A stretch of 64,000 nt of DNA from an uncultured Lachnospiraceae bacterium (GTDB lineage: Bacteria > Bacillota > Clostridia > Lachnospirales > Lachnospiraceae). Shown one piece after another: positions 8,437-17,189 of this stretch (its first letter is position 1; every line of letters begins with the position of its first letter). Made by a program: the position numbers and the translations under genes. The notes under the pieces were generated by a model, which was not told the origin of the DNA, searched no databases, and was given only the letters and a program-made list of their open reading frames with translations. The DNA lies in NCBI GenBank assembly GCA_910586015.1, contig CAJUGJ010000014.1, positions 32,379 to 96,378 of the forward strand, read 5' to 3'.

Positions 8437-9441
8437 ATGCGGCAGATTACCATAGAAGGAAAAGATGCAGGACAACGATTCGATAAGTTTCTGGCAAAGT
8501 ATTTGTCGCTTGCACCTAAAAGTTTTTTATATAAAATGTTAAGAAAAAAAAATATTGTATTGAATGAAAAAAAAGCAGAGGGAAAAGAAATACTTTGTCT
8601 AGGTGATAAAATTTCTCTATATCTGTCAGAGGAGACCATTACAAAATTTCAATCTCAGTTAGAAATAGAAGAAGTTGCCTGTGATTTTTCAGTATTATAT
8701 GAAGATGATAATGTTTTAATTGTAAATAAGCCAATAGGGGTTCTTTCGCAGAAAGCAAAGAAAGAAGACATTTCTTTAGTAGAAATGATTTCTTTTTACT
8801 TATATAAAACAAAAGCATTAACAAAAGATGATTTGACAGTTTTTTCTCCCAGTGTATGTAATCGATTAGATCGAAATACGAGTGGCATTGTAGTCGCTGG
8901 AAAATCACTTGCAGGTCTTCAAAAAATGACTGAATTGTTTCGAACACGAACAATTCAAAAATATTATTTATGTATTGTCAAAGGAGAACTTACAAGTATA
9001 AAGAAAGAAGTTGGTTTTTTATATAAAGACGAATCTAAAAATCAAGTAAAAGTGCTCTCAAAAGAATCATATGAACTGTTATCTAAGATAGAACAAGAAG
9101 ATTATTGTAGTATTCAGACAAAGTATAGACCACTCTGTTGTCATAAAGGAGTTACTCTATTAGAAATTCAATTACTTACAGGAAAACCACATCAAATCAG
9201 AGCACATTTAGCGTTTCTTGGTTATCCAATTGCAGGCGATCAAAAATATGGAAATTTGCAATGGAATGAACAGTTAAAAAGAGAGTATGGAGTATCTTCT
9301 CAAATGCTACATGCGTATCGTTTAGTATTTCCAGAGCTTTCGCAAAAATTTAAAGGACTTTCAAAGCGAGAAATATATTGTAAACCTCCACAACTATTTG
9401 AAAAAATACAAAGAGGACTTTCGTTAAATATGAAAAATTAG
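8437..9441 (+). CDS. RluA-family pseudouridine synthase
   Basis: 334 residues. An S4 domain occupies the N-terminus (RFDKFLAKYLSLAPKSFLYKMLRKKNIVLN), followed by the RluA catalytic core. The active-site motif is CNRLDRNTSGIVVAGKS with catalytic D145, and GKPHQIRAHLAFLGYPIAGDQKYG is the RluA signature that separates it from RsuA. The likely target is 23S rRNA (RluC/RluD type) or tRNA; the exact uridine cannot be named. It starts 9 bases after its upstream neighbour. Confidence 0.9.
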   Translation: MRQITIEGKDAGQRFDKFLAKYLSLAPKSFLYKMLRKKNIVLNEKKAEGKEILCLGDKISLYLSEETITKFQSQLEIEEVACDFSVLYEDDNVLIVNKPIGVLSQKAKKEDISLVEMISFYLYKTKALTKDDLTVFSPSVCNRLDRNTSGIVVAGKSLAGLQKMTELFRTRTIQKYYLCIVKGELTSIKKEVGFLYKDESKNQVKVLSKESYELLSKIEQEDYCSIQTKYRPLCCHKGVTLLEIQLLTGKPHQIRAHLAFLGYPIAGDQKYGNLQWNEQLKREYGVSSQMLHAYRLVFPELSQKFKGLSKREIYCKPPQLFEKIQRGLSLNMKN

Positions 9442-9450
9442 GAGGTAGTT

Positions 9451-9981
9451 ATGTCGTGGAATTCGAGAGGACTACGGGGTTCTTTATTAGAAGAAATGGT
9501 GAATTTAACAAATGAAAAGTATAGAGAACGTAATCTTGCACTCATTCAAAAAGTTCCAACTCCAATTACTCCTGTAGAGATTAATAAAAAAAACAGACAA
9601 ATTACATTGGCATATTTTGATCAAAAAAGCACTGTAGACTATATTGGAGCAGTACAAGGAATTCCAGTCTGTTTTGATGCAAAAGAATGTGCAGTAGATA
9701 CTTTTGCCCTTCAAAATATTCATGATCATCAAGTTGCATTTATGAAAGATTTCGAAAGACAGGAAGGAGTTTCTTTTCTTTTGATTTCCTTTACCAAAAA
9801 AGACTTATATTATTATATGCGATTTTTAGAATTAGAGCAGTTTTGGCAACGAGCAAAAAACGGAGGAAGAAAGAGTATTCGTTTTGAAGAACTTTCAGAA
9901 GAATATTTTTTTCATACTACAGGTGGAATGTATCTTCCCTATTTGGATTTCATTCAAAAAGATTTAAAGGAACGAGATTAA
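9451..9981 (+). CDS. recU: Holliday junction resolvase RecU
   Basis: Structure-specific endonuclease that resolves Holliday junctions with RuvAB in Firmicutes. The 176-residue protein has NSRGLRGSLLEEMVNLTNEKYRERNLALIQK at its N-terminus, TVDYIGAVQGIPVCFDAKE carrying the Asp/Glu/Lys active site, and LQNIHDHQVAFMKDF. AGGAGG precedes the ATG. The usual neighbouring class A penicillin-binding protein gene is not adjacent here. It is the last gene before the histidine operon promoter. Confidence 0.92.
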   Translation: MSWNSRGLRGSLLEEMVNLTNEKYRERNLALIQKVPTPITPVEINKKNRQITLAYFDQKSTVDYIGAVQGIPVCFDAKECAVDTFALQNIHDHQVAFMKDFERQEGVSFLLISFTKKDLYYYMRFLELEQFWQRAKNGGRKSIRFEELSEEYFFHTTGGMYLPYLDFIQKDLKERD

Positions 9982-9991
9982 ATACAGATAC

Positions 9992-10020
9992 TTGACAGGC
10001 TAGAGGACATATCGTATAAT
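9992..10020 (+). promoter_or_regulatory. Sigma-A promoter of the histidine operon
   Basis: TTGACA (9992-9997), a 17-base spacer and TATAAT (10015-10020), a perfect consensus. The leader to hisZ is only about 60 bases, with no T-box or His-rich leader peptide visible, so attenuation control is not apparent. Confidence 0.88.
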
Positions 10021-10088
10021 TATTAAATTACTATGGTAATAGATTATAACGTTACCTCAATAAAGTAACAAAGGAAAGGACATAAGTG

Positions 10089-11351
10089 ATGAAGGAACGT
10101 TTATTACATACTCCTGAAGGGGTCAGAGATATTTATAATACGGAATGTATCAAAAAATTAAACGTACAAAACGCATTGATTGATTGTATCCATCGCTATG
10201 GTTTTAGAGAAATTCAAACACCTACTTTTGAGTTTTCTGATGTTTTTAGTAGTGAGAAGGGAACAGTTGCGCAAACGGATATGTTTCGTTTTTTTGATCG
10301 AGAGGGAAATACACTTGCATTACGTCCAGATATGACTCCTCCGATTGCCCGCTGTGTAGCAAAATATTTCAAAGAAGAAGAATTACCAATTCGTCTGATG
10401 TATTGTGGTAATACATATCGAAATAACGTCAGTTTACAGGGAAAACTAAAAGAAGTTACACAGCTTGGAACAGAGTTAATAAATGATCCTAGTGTAGAAG
10501 CAGATGCAGAGATGATTGCAATGACAGTAGATTGTCTATTGACAACAGGACTAAAGGAATTTCAAGTAGAAATTGGAAATGTAGAATTTTTTGCTGGATT
10601 GATAGAAGAAGCAAGGCTACAAGAGGAGGAAACAGTAAAACTTAGAGAATTAATTGAAAATAAAAATTTATTTGGAATGGAAGAGCTATTACAAGAAAAA
10701 AAATTAGAAGAGCCATTAAAGAAACTTTTTTATCAGCTTCCAGAATTATTTGGAACAATAGAAAAGGTAAAAGATATCAAAAACTATGTTCAAAATTCTC
10801 GCTCTATAGCAGCACTAAATCGGCTAGAACAATTATATGAACTTTTAAAAATTTATGACTTTGAATCTTATATTACATTTGACCTTGGTATGCTTAGTAA
10901 CTATAATTATTACACAGGAATTATCTTTCGAGCATTTACCTATAAAACAGGAGATGCCGTGGCTACAGGTGGAAGATATGACAGTTTAATTGATCAATTT
11001 GGAAAAGATGCTCCTGCTATTGGAGTAGCACTTATTTTAGATCAGCTTTTATTAGCACTTTCCCGTCAAAATCTTTTGGTGAATCAAGAATCAGAAGATA
11101 CTTTGTTAGTATATCAAACAAAAGTACAAACGATTGCAATTCAATTAGCAAAACAATTTCGAAAAGAAAATATGAGAGTAGAATTATATGCAGAACAAAA
11201 GGAATATACTTTGCAGGATTATATAGATTATGCAAATAGAATGGGATTAGGTGGAATTTTACATTTGGATAATAACAAACAGGTACATTTGGTTCGTGCA
11301 AAAGATGGAGCAATACAAAAAGCAAATCTGATAGATTTTTTAAGACAGTAA
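10089..11351 (+). CDS. hisZ: ATP phosphoribosyltransferase regulatory subunit HisZ
   Basis: HisRS-like paralogue that activates short-form HisG in the first step of histidine synthesis. The fold is a class II aminoacyl-tRNA synthetase core: TPEGVRDIYNTE, DMFRFFDREGNTLALRPDMTPPIARCVA (motif 2 region) and VATGGRYDSLIDQFG (motif 3 region). The C-terminal region differs from the HisRS anticodon domain, and adjacency to a 211-residue HisG settles the call. The ATG at 10089 is used; the frame includes a GTG one codon earlier. AAAGGAAAGG lies upstream. Confidence 0.9.
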   Translation: MKERLLHTPEGVRDIYNTECIKKLNVQNALIDCIHRYGFREIQTPTFEFSDVFSSEKGTVAQTDMFRFFDREGNTLALRPDMTPPIARCVAKYFKEEELPIRLMYCGNTYRNNVSLQGKLKEVTQLGTELINDPSVEADAEMIAMTVDCLLTTGLKEFQVEIGNVEFFAGLIEEARLQEEETVKLRELIENKNLFGMEELLQEKKLEEPLKKLFYQLPELFGTIEKVKDIKNYVQNSRSIAALNRLEQLYELLKIYDFESYITFDLGMLSNYNYYTGIIFRAFTYKTGDAVATGGRYDSLIDQFGKDAPAIGVALILDQLLLALSRQNLLVNQESEDTLLVYQTKVQTIAIQLAKQFRKENMRVELYAEQKEYTLQDYIDYANRMGLGGILHLDNNKQVHLVRAKDGAIQKANLIDFLRQ

Positions 11352-11402
11352 AATTAAAATGGAGCTGAATATCAACTACCCATCACCGAAAGGATTTTAT
11401 TT

Positions 11403-12038
11403 ATGAAAACAATTACAGTTGCATTAGCAAAAGGACGGCTTGCAGCTAAGGCGATGAAATTATTAGAACAGATTGGAATTACCTGCGAAGAAATGAAAGA
11501 CCCAGAATCTAGAAAACTCATTTTTTCAAATGAGGAACAAAAAATAAATTTTTTCTTAGCAAAGGCAAATGATGTTCCAACATATGTAGAATATGGGGCA
11601 GCAGATATTGGAATCGTTGGAAAAGATACTATTTTAGAGGAAGGGAAAAAACTGTACGAAGTTTTAGATTTAAAATTAGGATACTGTAAAATGTGTGTAG
11701 CAGGCCCAGCTAATGCAAAAGAATTGTTACAACATGGAGAACTGATTCGAGTAGCAACAAAGTATCCCAATATTACAAAAGATTATTTCTATAATAAAAA
11801 GCATCAAACAGTAGAAATTATTAAATTGAATGGTTCTATCGAATTAGCTCCAATCGTAGGACTTTCTGAAGTTATAGTAGATATCGTAGAAACAGGAACG
11901 ACATTAAAGGAAAATGGATTGGAGATTTTAGAAGAAATCTGTCCACTATCAGCACGTATGGTAGTCAATCAAGTGAGTATGAAAATGGAACAAGAGCGGA
12001 TCAATCAAATGATTAATAAACTTCGTGATATTTTATAG
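11403..12038 (+). CDS. hisG: ATP phosphoribosyltransferase HisG, short form
   Basis: Catalytic subunit condensing ATP with PRPP. Its 211 residues mark the short form, which lacks the C-terminal regulatory domain and needs HisZ, encoded just upstream. Motifs seen are VALAKGRLAAKAMKLL at the N-terminus, ANDVPTYVEYGAADIGIVGKD, and the PRPP loop region DIVETGTTLKENGL. The gap of 51 bases after hisZ holds no terminator. hisD follows after 19 bases. Confidence 0.95.
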   Translation: MKTITVALAKGRLAAKAMKLLEQIGITCEEMKDPESRKLIFSNEEQKINFFLAKANDVPTYVEYGAADIGIVGKDTILEEGKKLYEVLDLKLGYCKMCVAGPANAKELLQHGELIRVATKYPNITKDYFYNKKHQTVEIIKLNGSIELAPIVGLSEVIVDIVETGTTLKENGLEILEEICPLSARMVVNQVSMKMEQERINQMINKLRDIL

Positions 12039-12057
12039 GAAAAGGGAGACAGATAAA

Positions 12058-13350
12058 ATGAAAATCGTGCCATTAAATGAAACGACTAAGAAAAATTTAC
12101 TAAATGATCTTTTGAAACGTAGTCCAAATCAATATGGAGAATATGAAAAAAAAGTCACAGAAATTATTCAGGCGGTTAAGGAACAAGGGGATAAAATATT
12201 ATTTGAGTACACAAAACAATTTGATAAGGCAGAAATTTCGACTGAAAATATTTTAGTAAGTGAAGCAGAATTTGAAAAGGCCTATCAAAAGATTGATCCA
12301 AATACATTAGATGTCATCCGAAAGGCAGCTAAAAACATTGAACAGTATCATGAAAAACAAAGACGATATAGTTGGTTTGATTCAAAACCAGATGGTAGTA
12401 TTTTAGGACAAAAGATTACTCCAATTCATTCAGTAGGCGTTTATGTACCGGGTGGAAAAGCAGCCTATCCATCTTCTGTTTTAATGAATGTGATTCCTGC
12501 AAAAGTAGCAGGAGTAGAACAGATCATTATGGTAACACCTCCAAGAGCAGACGGAAGTGTTTATGAAGGAACTTTAGTAGCAGCAAAGGAAGCAGGAGTA
12601 ACAAAGATTTATAAAGTGGGAGGTGCACAGGCAGTTGCAGCACTCGCATTTGGAACAGAAACGATTTCGAAAGTAGATAAGATTGTAGGACCGGGAAATA
12701 TTTATGTAGCACTTGCTAAAAAGGCAGTATATGGCTATGTCAGTATTGATTCGATTGCAGGACCAAGTGAGATTTTAGTTCTTGCTGATGAAACTGCAAA
12801 TCCTCGCTATGTAGCAGCTGATTTATTATCCCAAGCAGAGCATGATGAATTAGCATCTGCTATTTTAATAACAACAAGTAAGAAATTGGCAGAAGATGTT
12901 TCAAACCAGATTGATAGCATGATAGAAAAACTTTCCAGAAAAGAAATTTTGATAAAATCATTAGATCAATATGGATACTTATTTATTACAGATTCTATGG
13001 AAGAAGCAGTTGAAGCAGTCAATGAAATTGCTTCGGAGCATTTAGAAATTATAACAAAAGATGCGTTTGAGGTAATGACAAAAATAAAAAATGCAGGGGC
13101 AATTTTTTTAGGGGAATATTCTAGTGAACCATTAGGAGATTATTTCGCTGGTCCAAATCATGTTCTTCCAACAAACGGAACTGCAAAATTTTTCTCCCCT
13201 CTTGGAGTGGATGATTTTATAAAAAAGTCTAGTATCATTTCTTATTCTAAAAAAGCATTATTGCCAGCAGCGAAAGATATTATAACGTTTGCAAATGCAG
13301 AAGGGTTGACAGCACATGCTAATTCGATTGCAGTACGATTAGAGAATTAA
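12058..13350 (+). CDS. hisD: Histidinol dehydrogenase HisD
   Basis: Zinc- and NAD-dependent enzyme that carries histidinol through histidinal to histidine. The ATG at 12058 follows AAAAGGGAGA; the longer frame from 12025 would overlap hisG and lacks support. Signatures include VGVYVPGGKAAYPSSVLMN, IVGPGNIYVALAKK, IAGPSEILVLADE, the zinc-site region LSQAEHDE, SEHLEI with the catalytic Glu-His pair and AGPNHVLPT. Length of 430 residues is standard. Confidence 0.95.
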   Translation: MKIVPLNETTKKNLLNDLLKRSPNQYGEYEKKVTEIIQAVKEQGDKILFEYTKQFDKAEISTENILVSEAEFEKAYQKIDPNTLDVIRKAAKNIEQYHEKQRRYSWFDSKPDGSILGQKITPIHSVGVYVPGGKAAYPSSVLMNVIPAKVAGVEQIIMVTPPRADGSVYEGTLVAAKEAGVTKIYKVGGAQAVAALAFGTETISKVDKIVGPGNIYVALAKKAVYGYVSIDSIAGPSEILVLADETANPRYVAADLLSQAEHDELASAILITTSKKLAEDVSNQIDSMIEKLSRKEILIKSLDQYGYLFITDSMEEAVEAVNEIASEHLEIITKDAFEVMTKIKNAGAIFLGEYSSEPLGDYFAGPNHVLPTNGTAKFFSPLGVDDFIKKSSIISYSKKALLPAAKDIITFANAEGLTAHANSIAVRLEN

Positions 13351-13388
13351 AAGAAGAGTAAAATACATAAAAAAGAAGGAAAAAGAGG

Positions 13389-14288
13389 ATGAGTTCTAAA
13401 AATAGAAAAAAATGGAAATTAACAAATACTCCTCCTGTAAATAATATTCAAAAAACAATATTACAAATAAAACCACAGGAAGAGATTCTGCCACAAGAAG
13501 TGAATAATCGGTTTCCAGAAATAGGAGACGAGGAAGAATCTTATCGAGTAGACTGGTTAGGCACATTTGAAGCTGCTTCTGATCTAGGACTTGCACAAGA
13601 TAAAAATTCAGAATCAGAACAAAAAAAAGATCTACCAAAAAAGGGAGAACAGCAATTAGAGATTTTAAAAGAACCAGACGAAAGGGTTGATATGAATTTG
13701 CGGACTGCAAAAGTAGAAAGAGTTACAAAAGAAACAAAAATTTCTTTAGAATTAAATTTAGATGGTACCGGAGAAGCAGTAATTGATACAGGAATTGGAT
13801 TTCTTGATCATATGCTGTATGCAGTAGCAAAACATGGTTTTTTGGATTTAAAACTTAAAGTACAGGGAGATTTAATAGTAGACGGACATCATACAATAGA
13901 GGATACAGGAATCGTATTAGGGCAGGCATTAAAAGAGGCATTAGGAGAAAAAAAAGGAATAAAACGATATGGTTCTTGTATGCTTCCAATGGACGAAACA
14001 CTGGTCTTATGTGCAGTTGATTTTTGTGGTCGTCCTTATTTGAACTTTACGGCTGAATTTACAACCGAACGTCTTGGTTATATGGAAACAGAAATGGTGA
14101 GAGAATTTTTTTATGCTATTTCTTATAATGCTGGAATGAATCTGCATTTAAAAGTATTAGATGGAAAAAATAATCATCATATTGCAGAAGCTTTATTTAA
14201 AAGTTTTGCTAAAGCACTTGATGAGGCTAAAACAATTGATCCACGAATTGAAGGAGTTTTAAGTACGAAAGGAGTGATTTCTTTATGA
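13389..14288 (+). CDS. hisB: Imidazoleglycerol-phosphate dehydratase HisB with a 101-residue N-terminal extension
   Basis: Manganese enzyme making imidazole-acetol phosphate. The canonical enzyme starts at residue 102 (MNLRTAKVERVT, ATG at 13692). Metal-binding histidine motifs GFLDHML, DGHHTIEDTG, and NNHHIAEALFKSFAKAL are intact. The first 101 residues are hydrophilic and match nothing I recognise; they contain NRFPEIGDEEESYRVDWLGTFEAASDLGLAQ and a Lys/Glu linker. GAAAGGG lies about five bases before the internal ATG, so both a long form and a canonical 198-residue form may be made. The start at 13389 follows GAAGGAAAAAGAGG. The stop overlaps the hisA start as ATGA. Confidence 0.9.
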   Translation: MSSKNRKKWKLTNTPPVNNIQKTILQIKPQEEILPQEVNNRFPEIGDEEESYRVDWLGTFEAASDLGLAQDKNSESEQKKDLPKKGEQQLEILKEPDERVDMNLRTAKVERVTKETKISLELNLDGTGEAVIDTGIGFLDHMLYAVAKHGFLDLKLKVQGDLIVDGHHTIEDTGIVLGQALKEALGEKKGIKRYGSCMLPMDETLVLCAVDFCGRPYLNFTAEFTTERLGYMETEMVREFFYAISYNAGMNLHLKVLDGKNNHHIAEALFKSFAKALDEAKTIDPRIEGVLSTKGVISL

Positions 14289-15049
14289 TATTATATCCAG
14301 CAGTTGATATTCGTGATGGTCAATGTGTCAGATTACGTCAAGGAGAATTTCACCAAGCAAAAGTTTATTCGGAATATCCAGTTGAAGTTGCACTTCGTTT
14401 TGAAGCAGCAGGGGCTTCTTATCTACATGTAGTTGATCTAGATGGTGCAGTAGAAGGAAAATTTGCAAATAAAGAAGTAATTCAAGAAATTCTTGGAGCA
14501 GTTCAAATACCAGTACAGACAGGAGGAGGAATTCGTTCGATAAAGGATATCGAAGAACGATTTCAATTAGGTATTGCCAGAGTGATTCTTGGGACAGGTG
14601 CAGTGAAAAATCCAGAGTTAGTAAAACAAGCAGTTTCAGAATTTGGAGCGGATCGTATTATTATAGGAATCGATGCGAAAGATGGAATGGCGGCAATTTC
14701 TGGATGGGAAAAAGTAAGTGAGATTTCGGCTGTAGAGTTAGCACTTCGCATGAGAGAGTACAAAGCGGAACGAATTATATATACAGATATTGCAAGAGAT
14801 GGAATGTTATCTGGTCCAAATGAAGCTGCAATGGAAAAGATGATATCAGAAACAGGGATGAAAATTATTGCCTCAGGTGGGGTTTCTAGTATTTCAGATT
14901 TACTTTGTTTATCAAAACTTTCACTAGAGGGAATTATTGTTGGAAAAGCACTCTATGAAAATAAATTTGATCTAGCAGAAGCAATCAAACGAATAGAACA
15001 AAAAAAGAATGATATGCCTTGTTTTGAGGAGGAACATAATGGATTATAA
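14285..15049 (+). CDS. hisA: Phosphoribosylformimino-5-aminoimidazole carboxamide ribotide isomerase HisA
   Basis: Beta-alpha barrel isomerase converting ProFAR to PRFAR. The two catalytic aspartates sit in LYPAVDIRDGQCVRL (near residue 8) and IIIGIDAKDG (near residue 127). The phosphate loops QTGGGIRS and ASGGVSS are intact. It overlaps hisB by four bases, indicating translational coupling, and its end overlaps the start of hisIE. The 254 residues are slightly longer than usual because of a charged C-terminal tail. Confidence 0.93.
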   Translation: MILYPAVDIRDGQCVRLRQGEFHQAKVYSEYPVEVALRFEAAGASYLHVVDLDGAVEGKFANKEVIQEILGAVQIPVQTGGGIRSIKDIEERFQLGIARVILGTGAVKNPELVKQAVSEFGADRIIIGIDAKDGMAAISGWEKVSEISAVELALRMREYKAERIIYTDIARDGMLSGPNEAAMEKMISETGMKIIASGGVSSISDLLCLSKLSLEGIIVGKALYENKFDLAEAIKRIEQKKNDMPCFEEEHNGL

Positions 15050-16316
15050 AGAAATTATTCCTTATATCTATGCGGAAAATGAGTTAGAAAGCAGTATCTT
15101 AAAAAAGGCAGTTGAATATGAACGCAATGGAGCAGATGCTCTGTTTGTGTATAATTATTCAAAAACAGAAAGTGAACGGGAAGAGTTTTTATTAACTGTT
15201 AAAAAGGTTGTAAAACAGATAGAAATTCCAGTGTTGATTGGATATCAAATAGAAAGACTAGAAGATATTAAAAAAGCATTATATACAGGAGCAAAACAAG
15301 TAGTGATTCCCTATGTGGGACTTTCTGAGCTTTCTCTAATTGAGGAAGGATCAAAGCGTTTTGGAACAGATAAGTTAATTATTGAGTTTGATGCAAGTCC
15401 TGAAAACATCAAAAAAGAACTGAAAGATGGAACAGTTGTAATAAAGTTAAAAGAACTTGGTGCATTTGCTATTTTGTTAAAACACGTCTTTTTATCTGAG
15501 ATTGTCCTTGAAAAAATTGCAAAAGAACCACTACCAATATATATTAGGGACAGTCTTTTACGAAATGATATCACTACACTTTTGACAACAAAAAATGTGG
15601 CGGGAGTTGCAACAAATTATTATGAAAAGAAAGATATCCTAAAAATAAAGCGAGTTTTAAAAGATTCAGGTGTATCTGTTAATGTATTTGAAAGTAAGAT
15701 TCCATTTTCAGAATTTAAAAAAGACGATGCTGGTTTAGTTCCTGTTATTGTTCAAGATTATAAAACAAGTCAGGTTTTAATGCTTGCTTATATGAACGAA
15801 GAGGCTTATAATAAGACTATAGAAACTGGAAGAATGACGTATTACTCCAGAAGCAGAGAAACACTCTGGATAAAAGGTGAAACATCAGGACATTATCAGT
15901 TTATTAGAAGTCTTTCTATTGATTGTGATGCAGATACAATTTTAGCAAAGGTTTTGCAGATAGGTTCAGCGTGTCATACAGGTCATAAATCTTGTTTTTA
16001 CCGAGAATTAGTAAAAAAAGAATATGAAGAAACCAATCCTTTTGAAGTATTTAATAAAGTATATGATGTTATTTTAGAACGAAAAAAACATCCAAAAGAG
16101 GGTTCTTATACTAACTATTTATTTACAAAAGGAATGGATAAGATCCTAAAAAAATGTGGTGAGGAAGCTACAGAAATTATTATTGCAGCAAAAAATCCAA
16201 AAACAGAAGAATTAAATTATGAAATTTCAGACTTCCTCTATCATTTAATGGTTTTAATGGTGGAAAAAGGATTAGATTGGGAAGATATTGTACAGGAGTT
16301 AGCACATAGAAGGTAA
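15039..16316 (+). CDS. hisIE: HisIE (phosphoribosyl-AMP cyclohydrolase / phosphoribosyl-ATP pyrophosphatase) with an N-terminal degenerate HisF-like barrel
   Basis: Steps two and three of histidine synthesis in one chain. From the ATG at 15039, HisI covers about residues 230-325 (MTYYSRSRETLWIKGETSG, DCDADTILAKVLQIGSACHT) and HisE about 333-425 (KCGEEATEIIIAAKN). The first ~215 residues look like a HisF-type barrel: the order GADALFVYNYSK, IPVLIGYQIERLEDIKKAL, KQVVIPYVGLSE, KLIIEFDAS and GVATNYYEKKD parallels HisF strand by strand. One catalytic aspartate (D118) survives, but the strand-1 aspartate and the glycine phosphate loops are gone, so it is probably a structural or regulatory pseudo-enzyme. 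The frame from 15009 is rejected because AGGAGGAACATA fits the 15039 start. Confidence 0.9.
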   Translation: MDYKEIIPYIYAENELESSILKKAVEYERNGADALFVYNYSKTESEREEFLLTVKKVVKQIEIPVLIGYQIERLEDIKKALYTGAKQVVIPYVGLSELSLIEEGSKRFGTDKLIIEFDASPENIKKELKDGTVVIKLKELGAFAILLKHVFLSEIVLEKIAKEPLPIYIRDSLLRNDITTLLTTKNVAGVATNYYEKKDILKIKRVLKDSGVSVNVFESKIPFSEFKKDDAGLVPVIVQDYKTSQVLMLAYMNEEAYNKTIETGRMTYYSRSRETLWIKGETSGHYQFIRSLSIDCDADTILAKVLQIGSACHTGHKSCFYRELVKKEYEETNPFEVFNKVYDVILERKKHPKEGSYTNYLFTKGMDKILKKCGEEATEIIIAAKNPKTEELNYEISDFLYHLMVLMVEKGLDWEDIVQELAHRR

Positions 16317-16337
16317 ATCAAAAAGGAGGGATATGAT

Positions 16338-16460
16338 ATGATGATGTTTCTTGGAGGAATTATAAATGCACTGATAAAACTTATCATTTTAGCAATAGCA
16401 GCAGGATTGGGAATCTTTGCAGGAAAAACATTAAAAGATCGAAAGAATTCTCATATGTAG
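16338..16460 (+). CDS. 40-residue single-pass membrane peptide
   Basis: A small open frame beginning MMMFLGGIINALIKL, with an uncharged helix at about residues 4-28 (ending LAIAAGLGIFAG) and a basic tail KTLKDRKNSHM. AAAAGGAGGG sits seven bases before the first ATG, one of the strongest ribosome sites in the window. It lies between hisIE and rubrerythrin, 21 bases behind hisIE. Function unknown; the shape resembles small membrane regulators or type I toxins, but no antisense promoter is evident. Confidence 0.6.
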   Translation: MMMFLGGIINALIKLIILAIAAGLGIFAGKTLKDRKNSHM

Positions 16461-16548
16461 TTTAGAATAATTTTAAAAGAACAGATCCATACTTATAAAA
16501 GAAAAGTAGATGTTTCAAATTAGTTTTAGAAAGAGAGGAACAAAAAGT

Positions 16549-17145
16549 ATGGCTGTTGATTTTAAAAATTCTTTAACAAAACAAAATTTAATGAGAGCAT
16601 TTGCAGGAGAGAGCCAAGCTAGAAATCGATATACGATTGCTGCAAATACAGCAAAGATACAAAATCTTCCAGCACTTGAAGCAGTTTTTTTATTTACAGC
16701 AGAGCAAGAGCGAGAACATGCAGAACAGTTTTATCGTCTGCTTTCTGAATTTAATGGAGAAAATATTACAATAGATGGTTCTTATCCAATCAATATTTCC
16801 AACTCTATTTCTGAATTACTTCGAGCAGCACAGCATAATGAGATAGAAGAAGCACAAGATGTTTATATAAACTTTGCCCAAAAAGCAAGAGAAGAAGGAT
16901 TTCAAAAAATTGCAGCGCAATTTCAAATGACAGCAGCAGTAGAACAGACACATGCTGATAGATTTCGTCTGTTTGCTGAGATGATAGAACAAAACACGCT
17001 TTATCATCCTGCTACAGAAGTTGCCTATATGTGTTTAAAATGCGGACATATCTATTATGGAACATCTGTTCCGGAAAACTGTCCACTATGTAAAGCAGAG
17101 CAAGGGTATTTTATAAGACTTGATTTAGCACCATTTGCAAAATAA
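16549..17145 (+). CDS. rbr: Rubrerythrin
   Basis: Non-haem di-iron peroxidase for hydrogen peroxide defence in anaerobes. The ATG at 16549 follows AGAGAGG; an upstream in-frame ATG at 16510 lacks a ribosome site. The four-helix domain has the ligands in FAGESQARNRY, EQEREHAEQF, EEAQDVYINFAQKAREEG and AAVEQTHADRF. The C-terminal rubredoxin-like iron site is CLKCGHIYYG with CPLC. Length of 198 residues is typical. It may share a transcript with the small membrane peptide ahead of it. Confidence 0.93.
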   Translation: MAVDFKNSLTKQNLMRAFAGESQARNRYTIAANTAKIQNLPALEAVFLFTAEQEREHAEQFYRLLSEFNGENITIDGSYPINISNSISELLRAAQHNEIEEAQDVYINFAQKAREEGFQKIAAQFQMTAAVEQTHADRFRLFAEMIEQNTLYHPATEVAYMCLKCGHIYYGTSVPENCPLCKAEQGYFIRLDLAPFAK

Positions 17146-17189
17146 TAGATATTGTCCAAAAACGGTCGCAACATAGGAGCAAAAAACAG

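Noticed and set aside
9982..10088. Histidine T-box or leader-peptide attenuator before hisZ
   Set aside because: The leader is only about 60 bases, with no His-codon run, no T-box core and no terminator.
15009..15038. Longer start for hisIE at 15009
   Set aside because: It would overlap hisA by 41 bases without a ribosome site; AGGAGGAACATA directly precedes the ATG at 15039.
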